A stretch of 64,000 nucleotides of DNA from Nitrospira tepida (GCF_947241125.1 NZ_OX365700.1:1426001-1490000), one strand, 5' to 3'. Shown: positions 34,375 to 43,672, numbered from the stretch's first letter. Notes: a model not told the origin generated them from the sequence alone. Numbers and translations: made by a program.

Positions 34375-35034
34375 CAGAATTAGTTTAGGGATACTAGAGC
34401 ATTGGCTTGACGTCAGGATAGCGACCCCGAAGATACAGATCGCTACCCGCGACTTTCTAAAGAAGATGGGTTTATTGCTCTCTACTATGTCCCGTGAGAT
34501 CGATAATGATGAAACAGGCTACTTTCTGTTCGTAGAGGTGTCAATTGATACTTATCTGTTGGACCCAAAATAGTTGCCTTTATTGCTCCCTCCAAGCTTG
34601 CTCGTCTATTTCTCTCTCCAGTCCTAGGAAGGATGGAGGGGGGCCGCTCTGCGACTTGCGAGGAGTCGCATGACCTTGGGTGCGGTCGCCGCGGGTGACA
34701 CCACCCACTGTATATGTTCCTTCCGAGATTGCTGAATACGCTTCTTCGGCCTTGGAACGAGGCCCTATCCTATATTGAATGCTCCTGCCCAGCTTGCCTA
34801 TTCTTTCCTCACCGGAAGGTGGCCTGATTGATCTGCCACTGCGCGCGTCCAACGAGCACCGCCCGCAATGTGAGAATCTAGAAGATCTTGTGTGCGCGTT
34901 GCGCGAGCACAGGAGATCATCAGGTCACACTTCCGCTCTTCCTATTGTGTGGCCTCTGCGGGCATGGGCGGCAACCTGGCTGGTCCCGCCACCTTTTCTT
35001 TGTAAGGCCGCAACCTTCTTGCCGACTACACTCC
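34375..35034. other. Gene-poor right part of the accessory island, with a possible gene remnant
   Basis: No intact gene is supported over these 660 bases. Near 34420-34490 one plus-strand frame reads DRYPRLSKEDGFIALYYVP before a stop, which looks like a protein fragment of unknown origin. A minus-strand frame (about 34580-34852) has a partly protein-like composition, but no ribosome site or family match. GC content rises again toward 34.8 kb. The GMC gene begins at 35035 without a strong ribosome site. Confidence 0.4.
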
Positions 35035-36582
35035 ATGTCCACCTCCACCCACTACGACATCATCATCATCGGTACCGGGGCCGGCGGCGGTACGCTGGCC
35101 TACAAGCTGGCTCCGTCCGGCAAGGAGATCCTGCTGCTGGAACGGGGCGGGTACCTTCCGAGGGAAAAGGACAATTGGAGTTCACGGGCAGTGTTCGTGG
35201 AGAGCAAGTACAAGGCCAAGGTCGGGTGGAAGGACAAGAACGGCAACAGCTTTCACCCGGGCATCCATTATTATGTGGGCGGGAACACGAAGGTCTACGG
35301 GGCCGCGCTGTTGAGATTCCGCCGGCAGGATTTCGAAGAGATCAAGCATCACGGCGGCATCTCACCGGCCTGGCCGATCCGCTACGAGGATCTGGAACCG
35401 TACTACACGCAGGCCGAGCACCTGTACCACGTCCACGGCACCAGGGGGGAAGATTCGACCGAGCCGCCGGCCGGCGCGCCGTACAAGTATCCCGCCCTCC
35501 CGCACGAGCCGCGCATTCAGGAATTGCATGAGGATTGGCAGAAGCTGGGCTATCGGCCATTTCATTTGCCGGTCGGCGTCATGCGTGATGAAGAGCGGCC
35601 GGAACGGGGCGCCTGCATCCGGTGCGGGACCTGCGATGGCTTTCCCTGCCTGGTCAATGCCAAGGCGGATGCGCAGGTGGTCTGCGTGGACCCGGCGCTG
35701 AAGTACCCCAATGTGTCGATGGTCACCGGCGCATTGGTCAGCCGGATCGAAACGAATCCGTCAGGGCGAGCGGTGACAGGAGTAGTGGTGGAGCGGAATG
35801 GCCAGGTGGAAACGTACAAGGCCGATATTGTCGTCGTGTCCTGCGGGGCGATCAACTCCGCGGCGTTGCTCTTACGGTCGGCGAACGATCGGCATCCCAA
35901 CGGTCTGGCCAATTCCTCCGATGTCGTCGGCCGCCATTATATGTGCCACAACAATTCAGTGATGCTCGCGATTTCGAAGAAGCCCAATCCGACGGTGTTT
36001 CAGAAGACGATCGGCTTGAACGATTTTTATTCCGGCTCTGACGACTGGGACTATCCGCTGGGTCACATCTCGATGGTGGGAAAGCAGGATCTGGAATCCC
36101 TGCGCGCCGGGGCGCCTCCGTTTGCGCCGGGGTTGGCGCTCGATGTCATCGCACGCCATTCCTTGGATTTCTGGATGACCTCGGAGGATTTGCCGGACCC
36201 GCACAATCGCGTGTTGGTGGATCGGGACGGCACGATCTCGTTGCACTACACCGAGAACAATCTGGAAGGGCACCGGCGGCTGGCCGCCAAGCTGAAAGGC
36301 ATGCTGGAACACATCGGCTGCGAACGCCATTTGGTGCCGCATCACCTGTACTTGGGAAAAAAGATTCCCATTGCCGGCACGGCGCACCAATGCGGCACGG
36401 TGCGGTTCGGACGCGACCCGAAAACCTCGGCGTTGGACGTGAACTGTAAGGCGCACGATCTGGATAACTTGTATGTCGTGGATGCGAGTTTCTTTGTCTC
36501 CAGCACCGCGGTGAATCCGTCGTTGACGATCATTGCGAACGCCTTGAGAGTGGGGGACCATCTGCTGGAGCGAATGCAATGA
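35035..36582 (+). CDS. GMC-family FAD oxidoreductase
   Basis: The 515-residue protein begins with an FAD dinucleotide fold (YDIIIIGTGAGGGTLAYKLA) and has the GMC N-terminal pattern GGNTKVYGAALLRFR. The Cys cluster CIRCGTCDGFPC around residue 195 occurs in several bacterial GMC dehydrogenases. The C-terminal GMC domain contains the AGTAHQCGTVRFG and VNPSLTIIANALRVGD blocks. These enzymes oxidise alcohols or sugars, and the electron acceptor here is unknown. There is no signal peptide. I chose the ATG at 35035 because the FAD motif follows closely. Its stop overlaps the next ATG (ATGA). Confidence 0.9.
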   Translation: MSTSTHYDIIIIGTGAGGGTLAYKLAPSGKEILLLERGGYLPREKDNWSSRAVFVESKYKAKVGWKDKNGNSFHPGIHYYVGGNTKVYGAALLRFRRQDFEEIKHHGGISPAWPIRYEDLEPYYTQAEHLYHVHGTRGEDSTEPPAGAPYKYPALPHEPRIQELHEDWQKLGYRPFHLPVGVMRDEERPERGACIRCGTCDGFPCLVNAKADAQVVCVDPALKYPNVSMVTGALVSRIETNPSGRAVTGVVVERNGQVETYKADIVVVSCGAINSAALLLRSANDRHPNGLANSSDVVGRHYMCHNNSVMLAISKKPNPTVFQKTIGLNDFYSGSDDWDYPLGHISMVGKQDLESLRAGAPPFAPGLALDVIARHSLDFWMTSEDLPDPHNRVLVDRDGTISLHYTENNLEGHRRLAAKLKGMLEHIGCERHLVPHHLYLGKKIPIAGTAHQCGTVRFGRDPKTSALDVNCKAHDLDNLYVVDASFFVSSTAVNPSLTIIANALRVGDHLLERMQ

Positions 36583-37592
36583 GGCCACACCTAGGTGCGA
36601 TCTGGCTTCTGATTGTGTTCCTTCTCCCTCGTGCGGAAGGATGGGCAGGGCCGCTGGTACAGGCTGTGGACTCCATCGGCATGACCGTCTCTGATATGGA
36701 CCGGTCTATTCGGTTCTACAGGGATGTGCTCACTTTCAAACCGGTCAGCGACGTGGAGGTGGACGGGCCCGAATATGACCGGTTCTGGGGCGTCTTCGGC
36801 GCGCGGGTTCGTCTTGTCAGGATGCAACTGGGCGAGCAGGCGTTGGAGCTGATGCAATTCCTGTCGCCGCCGGATGCCAGGCCGATCCCGGCGCCCTCGT
36901 ACAGCAACGACCTCTGGTTCCAACACGTCGCGATCGTGGTGCGTGATATGGATGAAGCCTGGGCGCGCCTCCGGAAGCATCACGTCCGGCAGATCTCGCC
37001 CCGGCCTCAGACGATTCCCGCCTCCAATGTGGCTGCCGCCGGCATCAGAGCGATCAAGTTCCGTGATCCCGACGGGCACAATCTTGAACTGCTCTGGTTC
37101 CCTCAAGGCAAAGGCAACGCGCGGTGGCATCAACCGGGGACGGATCTGTTTCTGGGCATCGACCACACAGCCATCACGGTGCGGAACACGGACAAGAGTC
37201 TCCAGTTCTACCGCGATCTGCTCGGTCTGATGATGGCCGGCGGCAGTTTGAACGTCGGTATGGAACAGGAGCACTTGGACAGCCTGCCGGGCGCGAGGGT
37301 GAGGGTCACCGGTCTGAAGACCGAAACAGGACCGCCCGGAGTGGAATTTCTGGAATATGAGCTGCCGGCCGCTGGCCGGCCGATGCCGTCGGACACCAGT
37401 CCGACGGACCTATGGCATTGGCACGTCACGGTCGTCGTCCCCGACGCAGTGGCTGCGATGACGATCCTATGCGCCCGCGTGTTCTGCGTTTCAAATAGTG
37501 GGGGGCCGATGCACGATCGCGCGCTGGGGTTTGCGCAGGGATTCCTCGTGCGCGATCCCGACGGGCACACGCTGCAACTGGTGTCCCGATGA
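36579..37592 (+). CDS. Secreted protein with two VOC (glyoxalase-fold) domains
   Basis: The 337-residue precursor has a signal peptide (LGAIWLLIVFLLPRAEGWAG). Two VOC domains follow: residues 26-175 (VDSIGMTVSDMDRSIRFYRD, then FRDPDGHNLELLWFP) and 185-337 (GIDHTAITVRNTDKSLQFYR, then VRDPDGHTLQLVSR). His and Glu at the usual metal positions (IDHTAIT, HNLELLW) are visible in part. VOC proteins bind a divalent metal and act on diverse small molecules; a secreted double-VOC protein is unusual. Translation is coupled to the GMC gene before and the TVP38 gene after (ATGA in both). Confidence 0.85.
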   Translation: MRPHLGAIWLLIVFLLPRAEGWAGPLVQAVDSIGMTVSDMDRSIRFYRDVLTFKPVSDVEVDGPEYDRFWGVFGARVRLVRMQLGEQALELMQFLSPPDARPIPAPSYSNDLWFQHVAIVVRDMDEAWARLRKHHVRQISPRPQTIPASNVAAAGIRAIKFRDPDGHNLELLWFPQGKGNARWHQPGTDLFLGIDHTAITVRNTDKSLQFYRDLLGLMMAGGSLNVGMEQEHLDSLPGARVRVTGLKTETGPPGVEFLEYELPAAGRPMPSDTSPTDLWHWHVTVVVPDAVAAMTILCARVFCVSNSGGPMHDRALGFAQGFLVRDPDGHTLQLVSR

Positions 37593-38398
37593 CGGCCGGA
37601 ATGTTGGCCGTGACCGGTTTGCCGCGGACCGTTGGAAAGTGGATCAGGATCGGGTGTCTGGCCCTGACCGTCGCGGCCTGCTGGTGGCTGTTGTCCGTTG
37701 TGGACTACGGGCGGTACCTTACCCCTACCGTAATCGTGCGATGGTTGGAGGATGCCGGCCCCCTCGCGCCGCTCCTGCTGATTGTCAGCATGGCAGGGGC
37801 GGTCGTGATCCCGCCGATTCCGAGCTTACCGTTGGACCTTGCCGCGGGAGCCGCGTTTGGACCGTTCTTCGGCACCCTCTACGCGGTGCTGGGAGCGGAA
37901 GTGGGGGCCATCGGAGCGTTTTTCATCGCCCGTGCCGTCGGGCGAGAGGCCCTGTCTCGCTATCTCAAGGCCGACGCAGTGTTTTGCCAACTGTGCACGG
38001 ATCATCAACTGATGGGACTCATGTTTTTCGCGCGGCTGATCCCGGTCTTCTCCTTTGATGTCGTGAGCTATGGCGCTGGCCTCACTAATATTTCGCTGAG
38101 AACCTTTGCGCTGGCAACGCTATTCGGGATGATTCCGCCGACCTTCGCCTTTACCTATCTGGGCAGCAGCGTGGTCTCGGCCCAATGGCCGTTGATCGTC
38201 GCAGGCAGCCTGATGGTCTTGTTCTTTCTGTTCATGCCGAAGCTGCTCGCACGGCATCGTGCCAGTGGCTTCGCTCGGTTGTTCTTGGGGCCTCCTCCAG
38301 CGGCTGGACCCGACTCCCTACGTGACGCGTCGGCACGATCCGGACGAGCGCTTCCGCTCTCCTGCGCCGGCTGCGGCGTGCCTCTCAGCGAGAGGTGA
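37589..38398 (+). CDS. TVP38/TMEM64-family (DedA-like) membrane protein
   Basis: The 269-residue inner-membrane protein has about five helices and the SNARE-associated domain pattern: LDLAAGAAFGPFFGTLYAVL followed by GAEVGAIGAFFIARAVGREAL, and later RLIPVFSFDVVSYGAGLTN. DedA/TVP38 proteins are thought to scramble or flip lipids, including undecaprenyl phosphate carriers. The last 40 residues are Cys/Arg-rich and disordered (CAGCGVPL), which is not typical of the family. It completes a three-gene ATGA-coupled operon. Confidence 0.88.
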   Translation: MTAGMLAVTGLPRTVGKWIRIGCLALTVAACWWLLSVVDYGRYLTPTVIVRWLEDAGPLAPLLLIVSMAGAVVIPPIPSLPLDLAAGAAFGPFFGTLYAVLGAEVGAIGAFFIARAVGREALSRYLKADAVFCQLCTDHQLMGLMFFARLIPVFSFDVVSYGAGLTNISLRTFALATLFGMIPPTFAFTYLGSSVVSAQWPLIVAGSLMVLFFLFMPKLLARHRASGFARLFLGPPPAAGPDSLRDASARSGRALPLSCAGCGVPLSER

Positions 38399-38559
38399 TC
38401 CTCAAAGACCTGTCCTCGGACGTTCCAACTTCAAATCGTTCATCCCCCTCCCAAGAGAGTGTCTCCGGCTCGCCAATTCCCTCTTGACGCGAGCCCCGCC
38501 CGCTGCTACTATTCGGCAACCTAAATAATAAATGCGGTCGGCTTGTAAGGGAGGCCCGC

Positions 38560-39171
38560 ATGGCGCGGCAAGAATATATTGTGGCGACGCTCTACAGCGA
38601 TCCCAATTGTCCGTTTTGTTATGCCATCGGGGAGCGGCTGCTGACCCTCGGTGTTGAGCGTCAGGTCGAATGGCGCGGCGTTCAGCACGCGCCGCACCTG
38701 CCGATTCCACGGGACGAGCGCAACGCCCGGTTGAATGCCGCGATTGGCCGCGAAGTGCTCTTGGTCGGCCAACTGGCCCCGGAGGTGCCGATTCGGATAC
38801 TGAGCGGAAAGCCGAATACGGGACCGGCCATCCGAGCGATTGCAGCAGCGCTCCACATTGATCCCGCCCTGGGGCATGTGTTCAAGCGACGGCTGTATCG
38901 GAGCCTCTGGCAGTCGGATGCGGACATCTCCGATGAGCGAGTCCTGGCGACCTGCGCTCGCGGGCTGGGTTTGTCCGGCCTGACAATCCGGCCTGAGATC
39001 AACGCGCTGGTGGCTCAATGGCAGCAGGATTGGGAAGAGGTGGGGGTGAACAGCGTGCCCATGCTGGTCCGCCGGGACGGCGAGGTGCTCAGCGGACTGG
39101 CGGCAACGGAGCAGTTGGCCGGCTTTCTGGGCCTGCACCAAATCAGGAAGACGGAAACGGTTGTGAGTTGA
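38560..39171 (+). CDS. DsbA-family thioredoxin-fold protein
   Basis: The 203-residue protein has a thioredoxin fold with active site CPFC in LYSDPNCPFCYAIGERL (residues 18-21) and a cis-Pro segment VNSVPMLVRRDG near the end, with a helical insertion in between as in FrnE/DsbA-like DSBA domain proteins. There is no signal peptide, so it probably acts in the cytosol as a thiol oxidoreductase or isomerase. It is followed 53 bases later by a secreted globin. The ATG follows GGGAGGCCCGC. Confidence 0.85.
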   Translation: MARQEYIVATLYSDPNCPFCYAIGERLLTLGVERQVEWRGVQHAPHLPIPRDERNARLNAAIGREVLLVGQLAPEVPIRILSGKPNTGPAIRAIAAALHIDPALGHVFKRRLYRSLWQSDADISDERVLATCARGLGLSGLTIRPEINALVAQWQQDWEEVGVNSVPMLVRRDGEVLSGLAATEQLAGFLGLHQIRKTETVVS

Positions 39172-39224
39172 GCGGAAGGGCAGTCGTTCTGGTACTTCAC
39201 CATAATGCACAGCAAGGAGGAAGG

Positions 39225-39677
39225 ATGATGAGGCAGTCATATCGGGCCGCGTCGTGGGTCTTGATGGGCGTAATGGGCCTTGCGGGTTTGGCCGGTTGCG
39301 CAGAAACGCAGATGGCGTCCAAGCCGAGCCTGTATCAACGGTTGGGGGGAAAAGAGGCGATCACGGCAGTGGTGGATACGTTCGTGGCCAAGGTGGCTGC
39401 GGACAACCGCATCAACAAGTTCTTTGCGAGTACGGATATTCCCAACCTGAAAATGCATCTGGTCAATCAGGTCTGCGAAGCGACCGGCGGTCCCTGCAAG
39501 TATACGGGGCGGACGATGAAGGCGACTCATGCCGGCATGGGCTTGACCAATGCGGATTTCGATGCCCTGGTACAGGATCTAGTCGGAGCGCTGGATTCGC
39601 ACAGAGTGCCGAAAGCCGAGAAGGACGAGTTACTTGCGGCACTCGGCCCGATGAGGAGCGATATCGTCGAGCGGTAA
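39225..39677 (+). CDS. Lipoprotein group 1 truncated hemoglobin
   Basis: The 150-residue precursor has a lipobox LAGC (Cys 25) after a hydrophobic signal. The mature domain is a trHbN-type globin: SLYQRLGGKEAITAVVDTF, RINKFFASTDIPNLKMHLV, CEATGGPCKYTGRTMKATHA and AHAGMG-like proximal segment with H102 as the probable heme ligand. The GGP and YTGR signatures are strong. Truncated globins of this class handle NO or O2. Membrane anchoring outside the cytosol is uncommon and implies periplasmic NO/O2 chemistry. The ATG follows AAGGAGGAAGG. Confidence 0.88.
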   Translation: MMRQSYRAASWVLMGVMGLAGLAGCAETQMASKPSLYQRLGGKEAITAVVDTFVAKVAADNRINKFFASTDIPNLKMHLVNQVCEATGGPCKYTGRTMKATHAGMGLTNADFDALVQDLVGALDSHRVPKAEKDELLAALGPMRSDIVER

Positions 39678-39729
39678 CCGCCTTGCCGGCTGTTGTCTCC
39701 TCTCCTGAATGGGGAGTTCAAGAACGATG

Positions 39730-39761
39730 GCCGGGACGCCCGTTCAGAGGGGCGTCCCGGC
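39730..39761. terminator. Perfect 12-bp stem hairpin between convergent genes
   Basis: GCCGGGACGCCC at 39730-39741 pairs perfectly with GGGCGTCCCGGC at 39750-39761. It lies between the globin stop and the stop of the minus-strand gene at 39820, so it can serve as a bidirectional terminator. No long T run is present on either side. Confidence 0.7.
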
Positions 39762-39819
39762 GCCATTCGGGTCAGGGAATCTCGGATAGGATCAACGAGC
39801 CCCGACAACCAGCCATATC

Positions 39820-40800
39820 TCACATCAACAGTTCAGCAAGGCCATAGAGAGGGAAGGTCCGGCCCCCGTACGACAGCTCGCCTCGAACGATACCCATGGC
39901 GAACCCGCCGATGACCCATCCCGCGATGGTCTTCCGATCCGAAAGGGTCAAGGTCATGGAAGCCGCACCGTGGCGGCCGGTCCAGGACACTCGCCAGGCG
40001 GTTGGCCAGCGATAAAAGCCCCAGGCAAAGGCCCGTTCCAACACCTCGACTTGAAGCTGCCCCATCACTGCCGGCTCACCATCCAGCACGGCAAACCCGG
40101 CCAGGGTGCCAACGAGTGCCGCGATCCGCTCGCTCTGTTGGCGATGAAGGTAGAGGTCGCCGCTCGGCTCGGCCAATACAGAGAGACCTTGGAAGTCCTT
40201 CCAGAACCCCCAGTAGGTGCGCGTCAGGCGGTTGAAGTTCGGCATCGTCAGGTATTCGTAAATCACGCGCCCGACAATCGTGCGATTACGCCAGGTCAGG
40301 ACGGCCGGGGCCGAGCCCATCCGGACGATGGCCTGTTCGTGGGTACGACTGGTCCGAATCGGCAGAGGATCGATTCGGAGTGTGAGCTGATTGACCGCGC
40401 TGGTAATGGTGAGACCTGCTTCCGGCGTGCCTTCAAATTGGAACGATGCTGAGTCAGGAATCCTCGCTAATTCATGCCGTTTGTTCTCATAGGCTCCGTT
40501 GCCATCGAGTTTCACCCATCCCTCCCGCTCGTCGTGCAGGACGACAAAGTGCTCGGCCTGATAGGTCTCGCCGTCGCGCCCTCGATTGTTGTCCAACGCC
40601 AAGGCGACATAGCCCTGGCTGTCGCGGCCGACGAACGAGAAATAGTCCGAGACATAGATGAGGGGAATATCCTCGATCACCGGAGCTGTCGCGTCAGGCA
40701 GGTTGTCCGAATCAGCCTGCACCGCAACCGGCACCAGCGAGAGAAGGCCAGCGAGCACGAAGCTCAGGGAGCGTCCGATGGTGAACAGGAAAATCGTCAT
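39820..40800 (-). CDS. Secreted protein of unknown function (about 326 aa)
   Basis: The start at 40800 begins a signal peptide (IFLFTIGRSLSFVLAGLLSLVPVAVQADS). The mature 300 residues are rich in beta strands with conserved-looking aromatic segments (YVSDYFSFVGRDSQGYVALA, HFVVLHDEREGWVKLDGNG, TYWGFWKDFQGLSVLAEP). The layout resembles lipocalin-like two-barrel proteins of the AttH/CrtC type, but the match is too weak to claim. There are no cysteines in the mature part. It appears monocistronic. Confidence 0.7.
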   Translation of the reverse strand: MTIFLFTIGRSLSFVLAGLLSLVPVAVQADSDNLPDATAPVIEDIPLIYVSDYFSFVGRDSQGYVALALDNNRGRDGETYQAEHFVVLHDEREGWVKLDGNGAYENKRHELARIPDSASFQFEGTPEAGLTITSAVNQLTLRIDPLPIRTSRTHEQAIVRMGSAPAVLTWRNRTIVGRVIYEYLTMPNFNRLTRTYWGFWKDFQGLSVLAEPSGDLYLHRQQSERIAALVGTLAGFAVLDGEPAVMGQLQVEVLERAFAWGFYRWPTAWRVSWTGRHGAASMTLTLSDRKTIAGWVIGGFAMGIVRGELSYGGRTFPLYGLAELLM

Positions 40801-41006
40801 GGCGGGACCTATGGTACCGCCCGGGCGGCAGAGATGCACCAAGATCTCCTCGAGGCCTGTTCCACTCTCTATCTGACCATGACAAGGCGCTCGAACTGGA
40901 CCTGCGAGCCGTGTATGCTGGCGGTTCCGGCAAGTTGAATAACAAATTGAACGCTTGTCATCCTTTGGGAACATCCTTCAGGGCGCTAGCGACGCGAGTC
41001 TGAACA

Positions 41007-42377
41007 GTGCCTCCCACGCCCGAGCCATTCTCCATCGTCGAGGCACCGGGAAAACGGTGGTTTCTCGGTCACGTGCTGGAGTTCAAGCGCAATCCCCTTG
41101 AGACCATGACGTCATGGCGGGAGCGCTGCGGCGACTTTGTGCGTTTCTCACTAGGACCGAAAGAGCTGTACCTGTTGAGCCATCCGGCCTTAGCAGAAGA
41201 GGTGTTGGTCAAGCAAGCCGACATTTTTCAGAAAGTCTATGATCCGAACAGGCCGACCGGATTGGCGCTGGTGCTCGGCAACGGCTTGTTGACCAGCGGG
41301 GGAGAGCTGTGGCGCCGGCAACGGAAGTTGATCCAGCCCATGTTTCAGCGGGCAAGGGTGGCGCGCCTGTCCGCGCAGATGGTCGAAGCCGGCGAGCAGA
41401 TGCTGGCGCGATGGGCGGAACGGCGCCCGGGCGAGCCATGCGACGTGGCCGCCGAGATGATGCAGTTGGCGCTGGAGGTGGTGACCCGCACCATGTTCAG
41501 CACCAGCGTCCTGAAGGACGTGGCTTCCTTGGGGCCGGCGTTGCTGGTGTTGATCCGCTATGCCTTTCGAGCCTTTCACAATCCATTTCGGTTGCCGTTA
41601 TGGGTGCCGACCGCCGAGAACCGTGAGTTCCTCCGGGCCAAGCGGCTGGTTGATCGGATGATCTATGGATTGATCGAGGAGCGGCAGCAATCCGGCGTGA
41701 AACCAGACGACCTGCTGGACCTCTTGCTCTCGGCCGTCGATGCGGAAACCGGTACAGGGATGAGCCGGGAGCAGCAGCGGGATGAACTGCTCACGATCGC
41801 GGCGGCTGGCCATGAAACCACCGCAAACGCCTTGACCTGGACCTGGTATTTGCTCGCGACCCATCCGGCGGCGGCGACCAAGTTGAGGGAGGAACTCTCC
41901 AATGTGCTCGGCGGGCGGGCGCCGACGATCGATGATCTGCCCAGGCTCCCGTTCACGCGGTCGGTCTTCGAGGAGGCCTTGCGCCTCTATCCGCCGGCGC
42001 CGGCGGTGCAGCGGCGGACCATCAAGGACACGACGGTCGGAGGCAGATTACTGCCGGCCGGCTCGCTTGTGGTCATAAGCCTGTGGAACATCCATCGCCA
42101 CCCTGGATTTTGGGAACAGCCGGAGCGGTTCGATCCGGATCGGTTCGCTGCCGACCGTACGGCCAACGATCACCATTTGGCTTTTCTTCCCTTTGGGGCC
42201 GGACCACGGACCTGCATCGGGAACCACTTCGCCATGGTGGAAGGCGTGCTCCTGCTGGCATTGATCGCGCAGCGCTATGACCTCACCTTAGTCCCTGGGC
42301 AGAAGGTGGAGATCGAACTGGCCGTGACCTTACGGCCGAGGCACGGGCTTCCCATGATCCTCAAGCCGAGGGGCTGA
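41007..42377 (+). CDS. Cytochrome P450
   Basis: The 456-residue soluble monooxygenase has all P450 signatures: the I-helix AAGHETTANA near residue 267, the ExxR motif EALRLYPPAP near 323, and the heme loop FGAGPRTCIG with the thiolate Cys near residue 404. The N-terminus lacks a membrane anchor and reads like bacterial CYPs (PFSIVEAPGKRWFLGHVLEF). The start is a GTG without a clear ribosome site. No ferredoxin or reductase gene lies next to it, so electron partners must be elsewhere. Substrate unknown. Confidence 0.93.
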   Translation: MPPTPEPFSIVEAPGKRWFLGHVLEFKRNPLETMTSWRERCGDFVRFSLGPKELYLLSHPALAEEVLVKQADIFQKVYDPNRPTGLALVLGNGLLTSGGELWRRQRKLIQPMFQRARVARLSAQMVEAGEQMLARWAERRPGEPCDVAAEMMQLALEVVTRTMFSTSVLKDVASLGPALLVLIRYAFRAFHNPFRLPLWVPTAENREFLRAKRLVDRMIYGLIEERQQSGVKPDDLLDLLLSAVDAETGTGMSREQQRDELLTIAAAGHETTANALTWTWYLLATHPAAATKLREELSNVLGGRAPTIDDLPRLPFTRSVFEEALRLYPPAPAVQRRTIKDTTVGGRLLPAGSLVVISLWNIHRHPGFWEQPERFDPDRFAADRTANDHHLAFLPFGAGPRTCIGNHFAMVEGVLLLALIAQRYDLTLVPGQKVEIELAVTLRPRHGLPMILKPRG

Positions 42378-42446
42378 TCAGCGCGGCAGGCGGGTCGTTC
42401 TGATCGCCTGATCCGCGACTGTACGAATGTCGGCCACGAATGGGAT

Positions 42447-43352
42447 TCAATTGGAGGACAGTCGGTCTTTGAAGGTCAGTTCCGCCACCGCAGACTTGTC
42501 CAACTCGCCCTTGCCAAGCGCGACCAGCCGCCGATACTGCTCATAGGTTGCTTTGGCCAGGGGAAGCTCTAAGTCCACCGTCTCGGCCAAGCTTACGGCG
42601 ATGCCGGAATCCTTCGCCGCGTGGGCCGCGGAGAAATAACAGTCATGCGCCCGCTGCTGCATGTCCTCGCCGTCCGTTTCGAGCACGCGCGAATGGGCGC
42701 CCGTTTGGGCAAAGACCTCCCGCAGCATGGTCAGGTCGAGCCCGAGTGCCGCGCCCAAGCCCAATCCTTCGGCCAACGCCGCCGTGTTGCAGTTCATTAC
42801 CATATTGACGAGCGCCTTGACCTTGGCGGCTTCCCCGGCCGGACCGATATAGCGCAGCCGTTCGCTCAGGACCTCCAACAGCGGCTTAGCCCGCTCGAAC
42901 GTGTCTCTCCCGCCGCCGCACATCAGATAGAGGCGGCCCTCTCTGGCCTGCGTGATGCTGCTCGCCATGCAGGCTTCCAGGCTCCGGCCGCCCCTCTGTT
43001 CCACGAGCCGTTCCACTTCCACATGCACCGACGGCGAGAGGGTGGCGCAGTTGATAAACAGCCGATCCTTGGCATGGGCGAGCAGACTTTCCGGGGCGGC
43101 GGGGTTGAAAAGCTGCCGCATGGCGGCATCGTCCGTCACGACCGTCAGTACCGTGTCCGCCCGTTCGGCTACTCGGCCCGGCGACGAGACCGACTCGCAG
43201 CCGAGTTCGCGTGCGAGCGAATTGGTTTTCGCCTGATCGATGTCATAGACTGCCGTGAGAGAAAACCGCCGGTCCTTCAAGCGGCGGGCCATATTGGCCC
43301 CCATGCGTCCGACTCCGACGAATCCGATATGGAAGCTGGATGATGGCGTCAT
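42447..43352 (-). CDS. NAD(P)-dependent beta-hydroxyacid dehydrogenase family protein
   Basis: The 301-residue protein (ATG at 43352) has a Rossmann fold GFVGVGRMGANMARRLKD and the second-domain helix with KALVNMVMNCNTAALAEGL, where the catalytic Lys lies in the AAKVKALVNM segment. This is the 3-hydroxyisobutyrate dehydrogenase/GLYR family, which includes succinic-semialdehyde and glyoxylate reductases. The second residue block after the Rossmann fold is usual for the family. Substrate not inferred. Confidence 0.88.
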   Translation of the reverse strand: MTPSSSFHIGFVGVGRMGANMARRLKDRRFSLTAVYDIDQAKTNSLARELGCESVSSPGRVAERADTVLTVVTDDAAMRQLFNPAAPESLLAHAKDRLFINCATLSPSVHVEVERLVEQRGGRSLEACMASSITQAREGRLYLMCGGGRDTFERAKPLLEVLSERLRYIGPAGEAAKVKALVNMVMNCNTAALAEGLGLGAALGLDLTMLREVFAQTGAHSRVLETDGEDMQQRAHDCYFSAAHAAKDSGIAVSLAETVDLELPLAKATYEQYRRLVALGKGELDKSAVAELTFKDRLSSN

Positions 43353-43473
43353 GGGATGATCCTTATAGTGATGGGCAAGCATGATCTTGTGAGAACGATG
43401 CGGCGAACGTGCGGCAGTCTAGCACATTCGCTATGTCGGCTCAGTTGAGCTTCAGTTCGAAAGGAACGGCAAC

Positions 43474-43665
43474 GTGAATCAGCCGATCGTGGGGTATCAT
43501 CTCGACGAGTACCAAGATTGGGTGGCCGACCTCGCCTGCGGCCATGGGCAGCATGTGCGCCATCAGCCGCCGATGACGAGCCGGCCGTGGGTCTTGACCG
43601 AGGAGGGACGTCGGGCCCATCTCGGGACAATCCTGAACTGTAAGAAATGTGATGGAGAAGGGTAG
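43474..43665 (+). CDS. DUF3565 small protein
   Basis: A GTG start with AAGGAAC upstream encodes 63 residues matching the DUF3565 pattern: VGYHLDEYQDWVADLACGHG, HVRHQPPMTSRPWVLTEEGR and a C-terminal CKKC. Two His and three Cys residues could form a metal site. These proteins are widespread in aerobic proteobacteria and nitrite oxidisers, with no known function. It is divergent from the dehydrogenase gene. Confidence 0.85.
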   Translation: MNQPIVGYHLDEYQDWVADLACGHGQHVRHQPPMTSRPWVLTEEGRRAHLGTILNCKKCDGEG

Positions 43666-43672
43666 CGGATAA

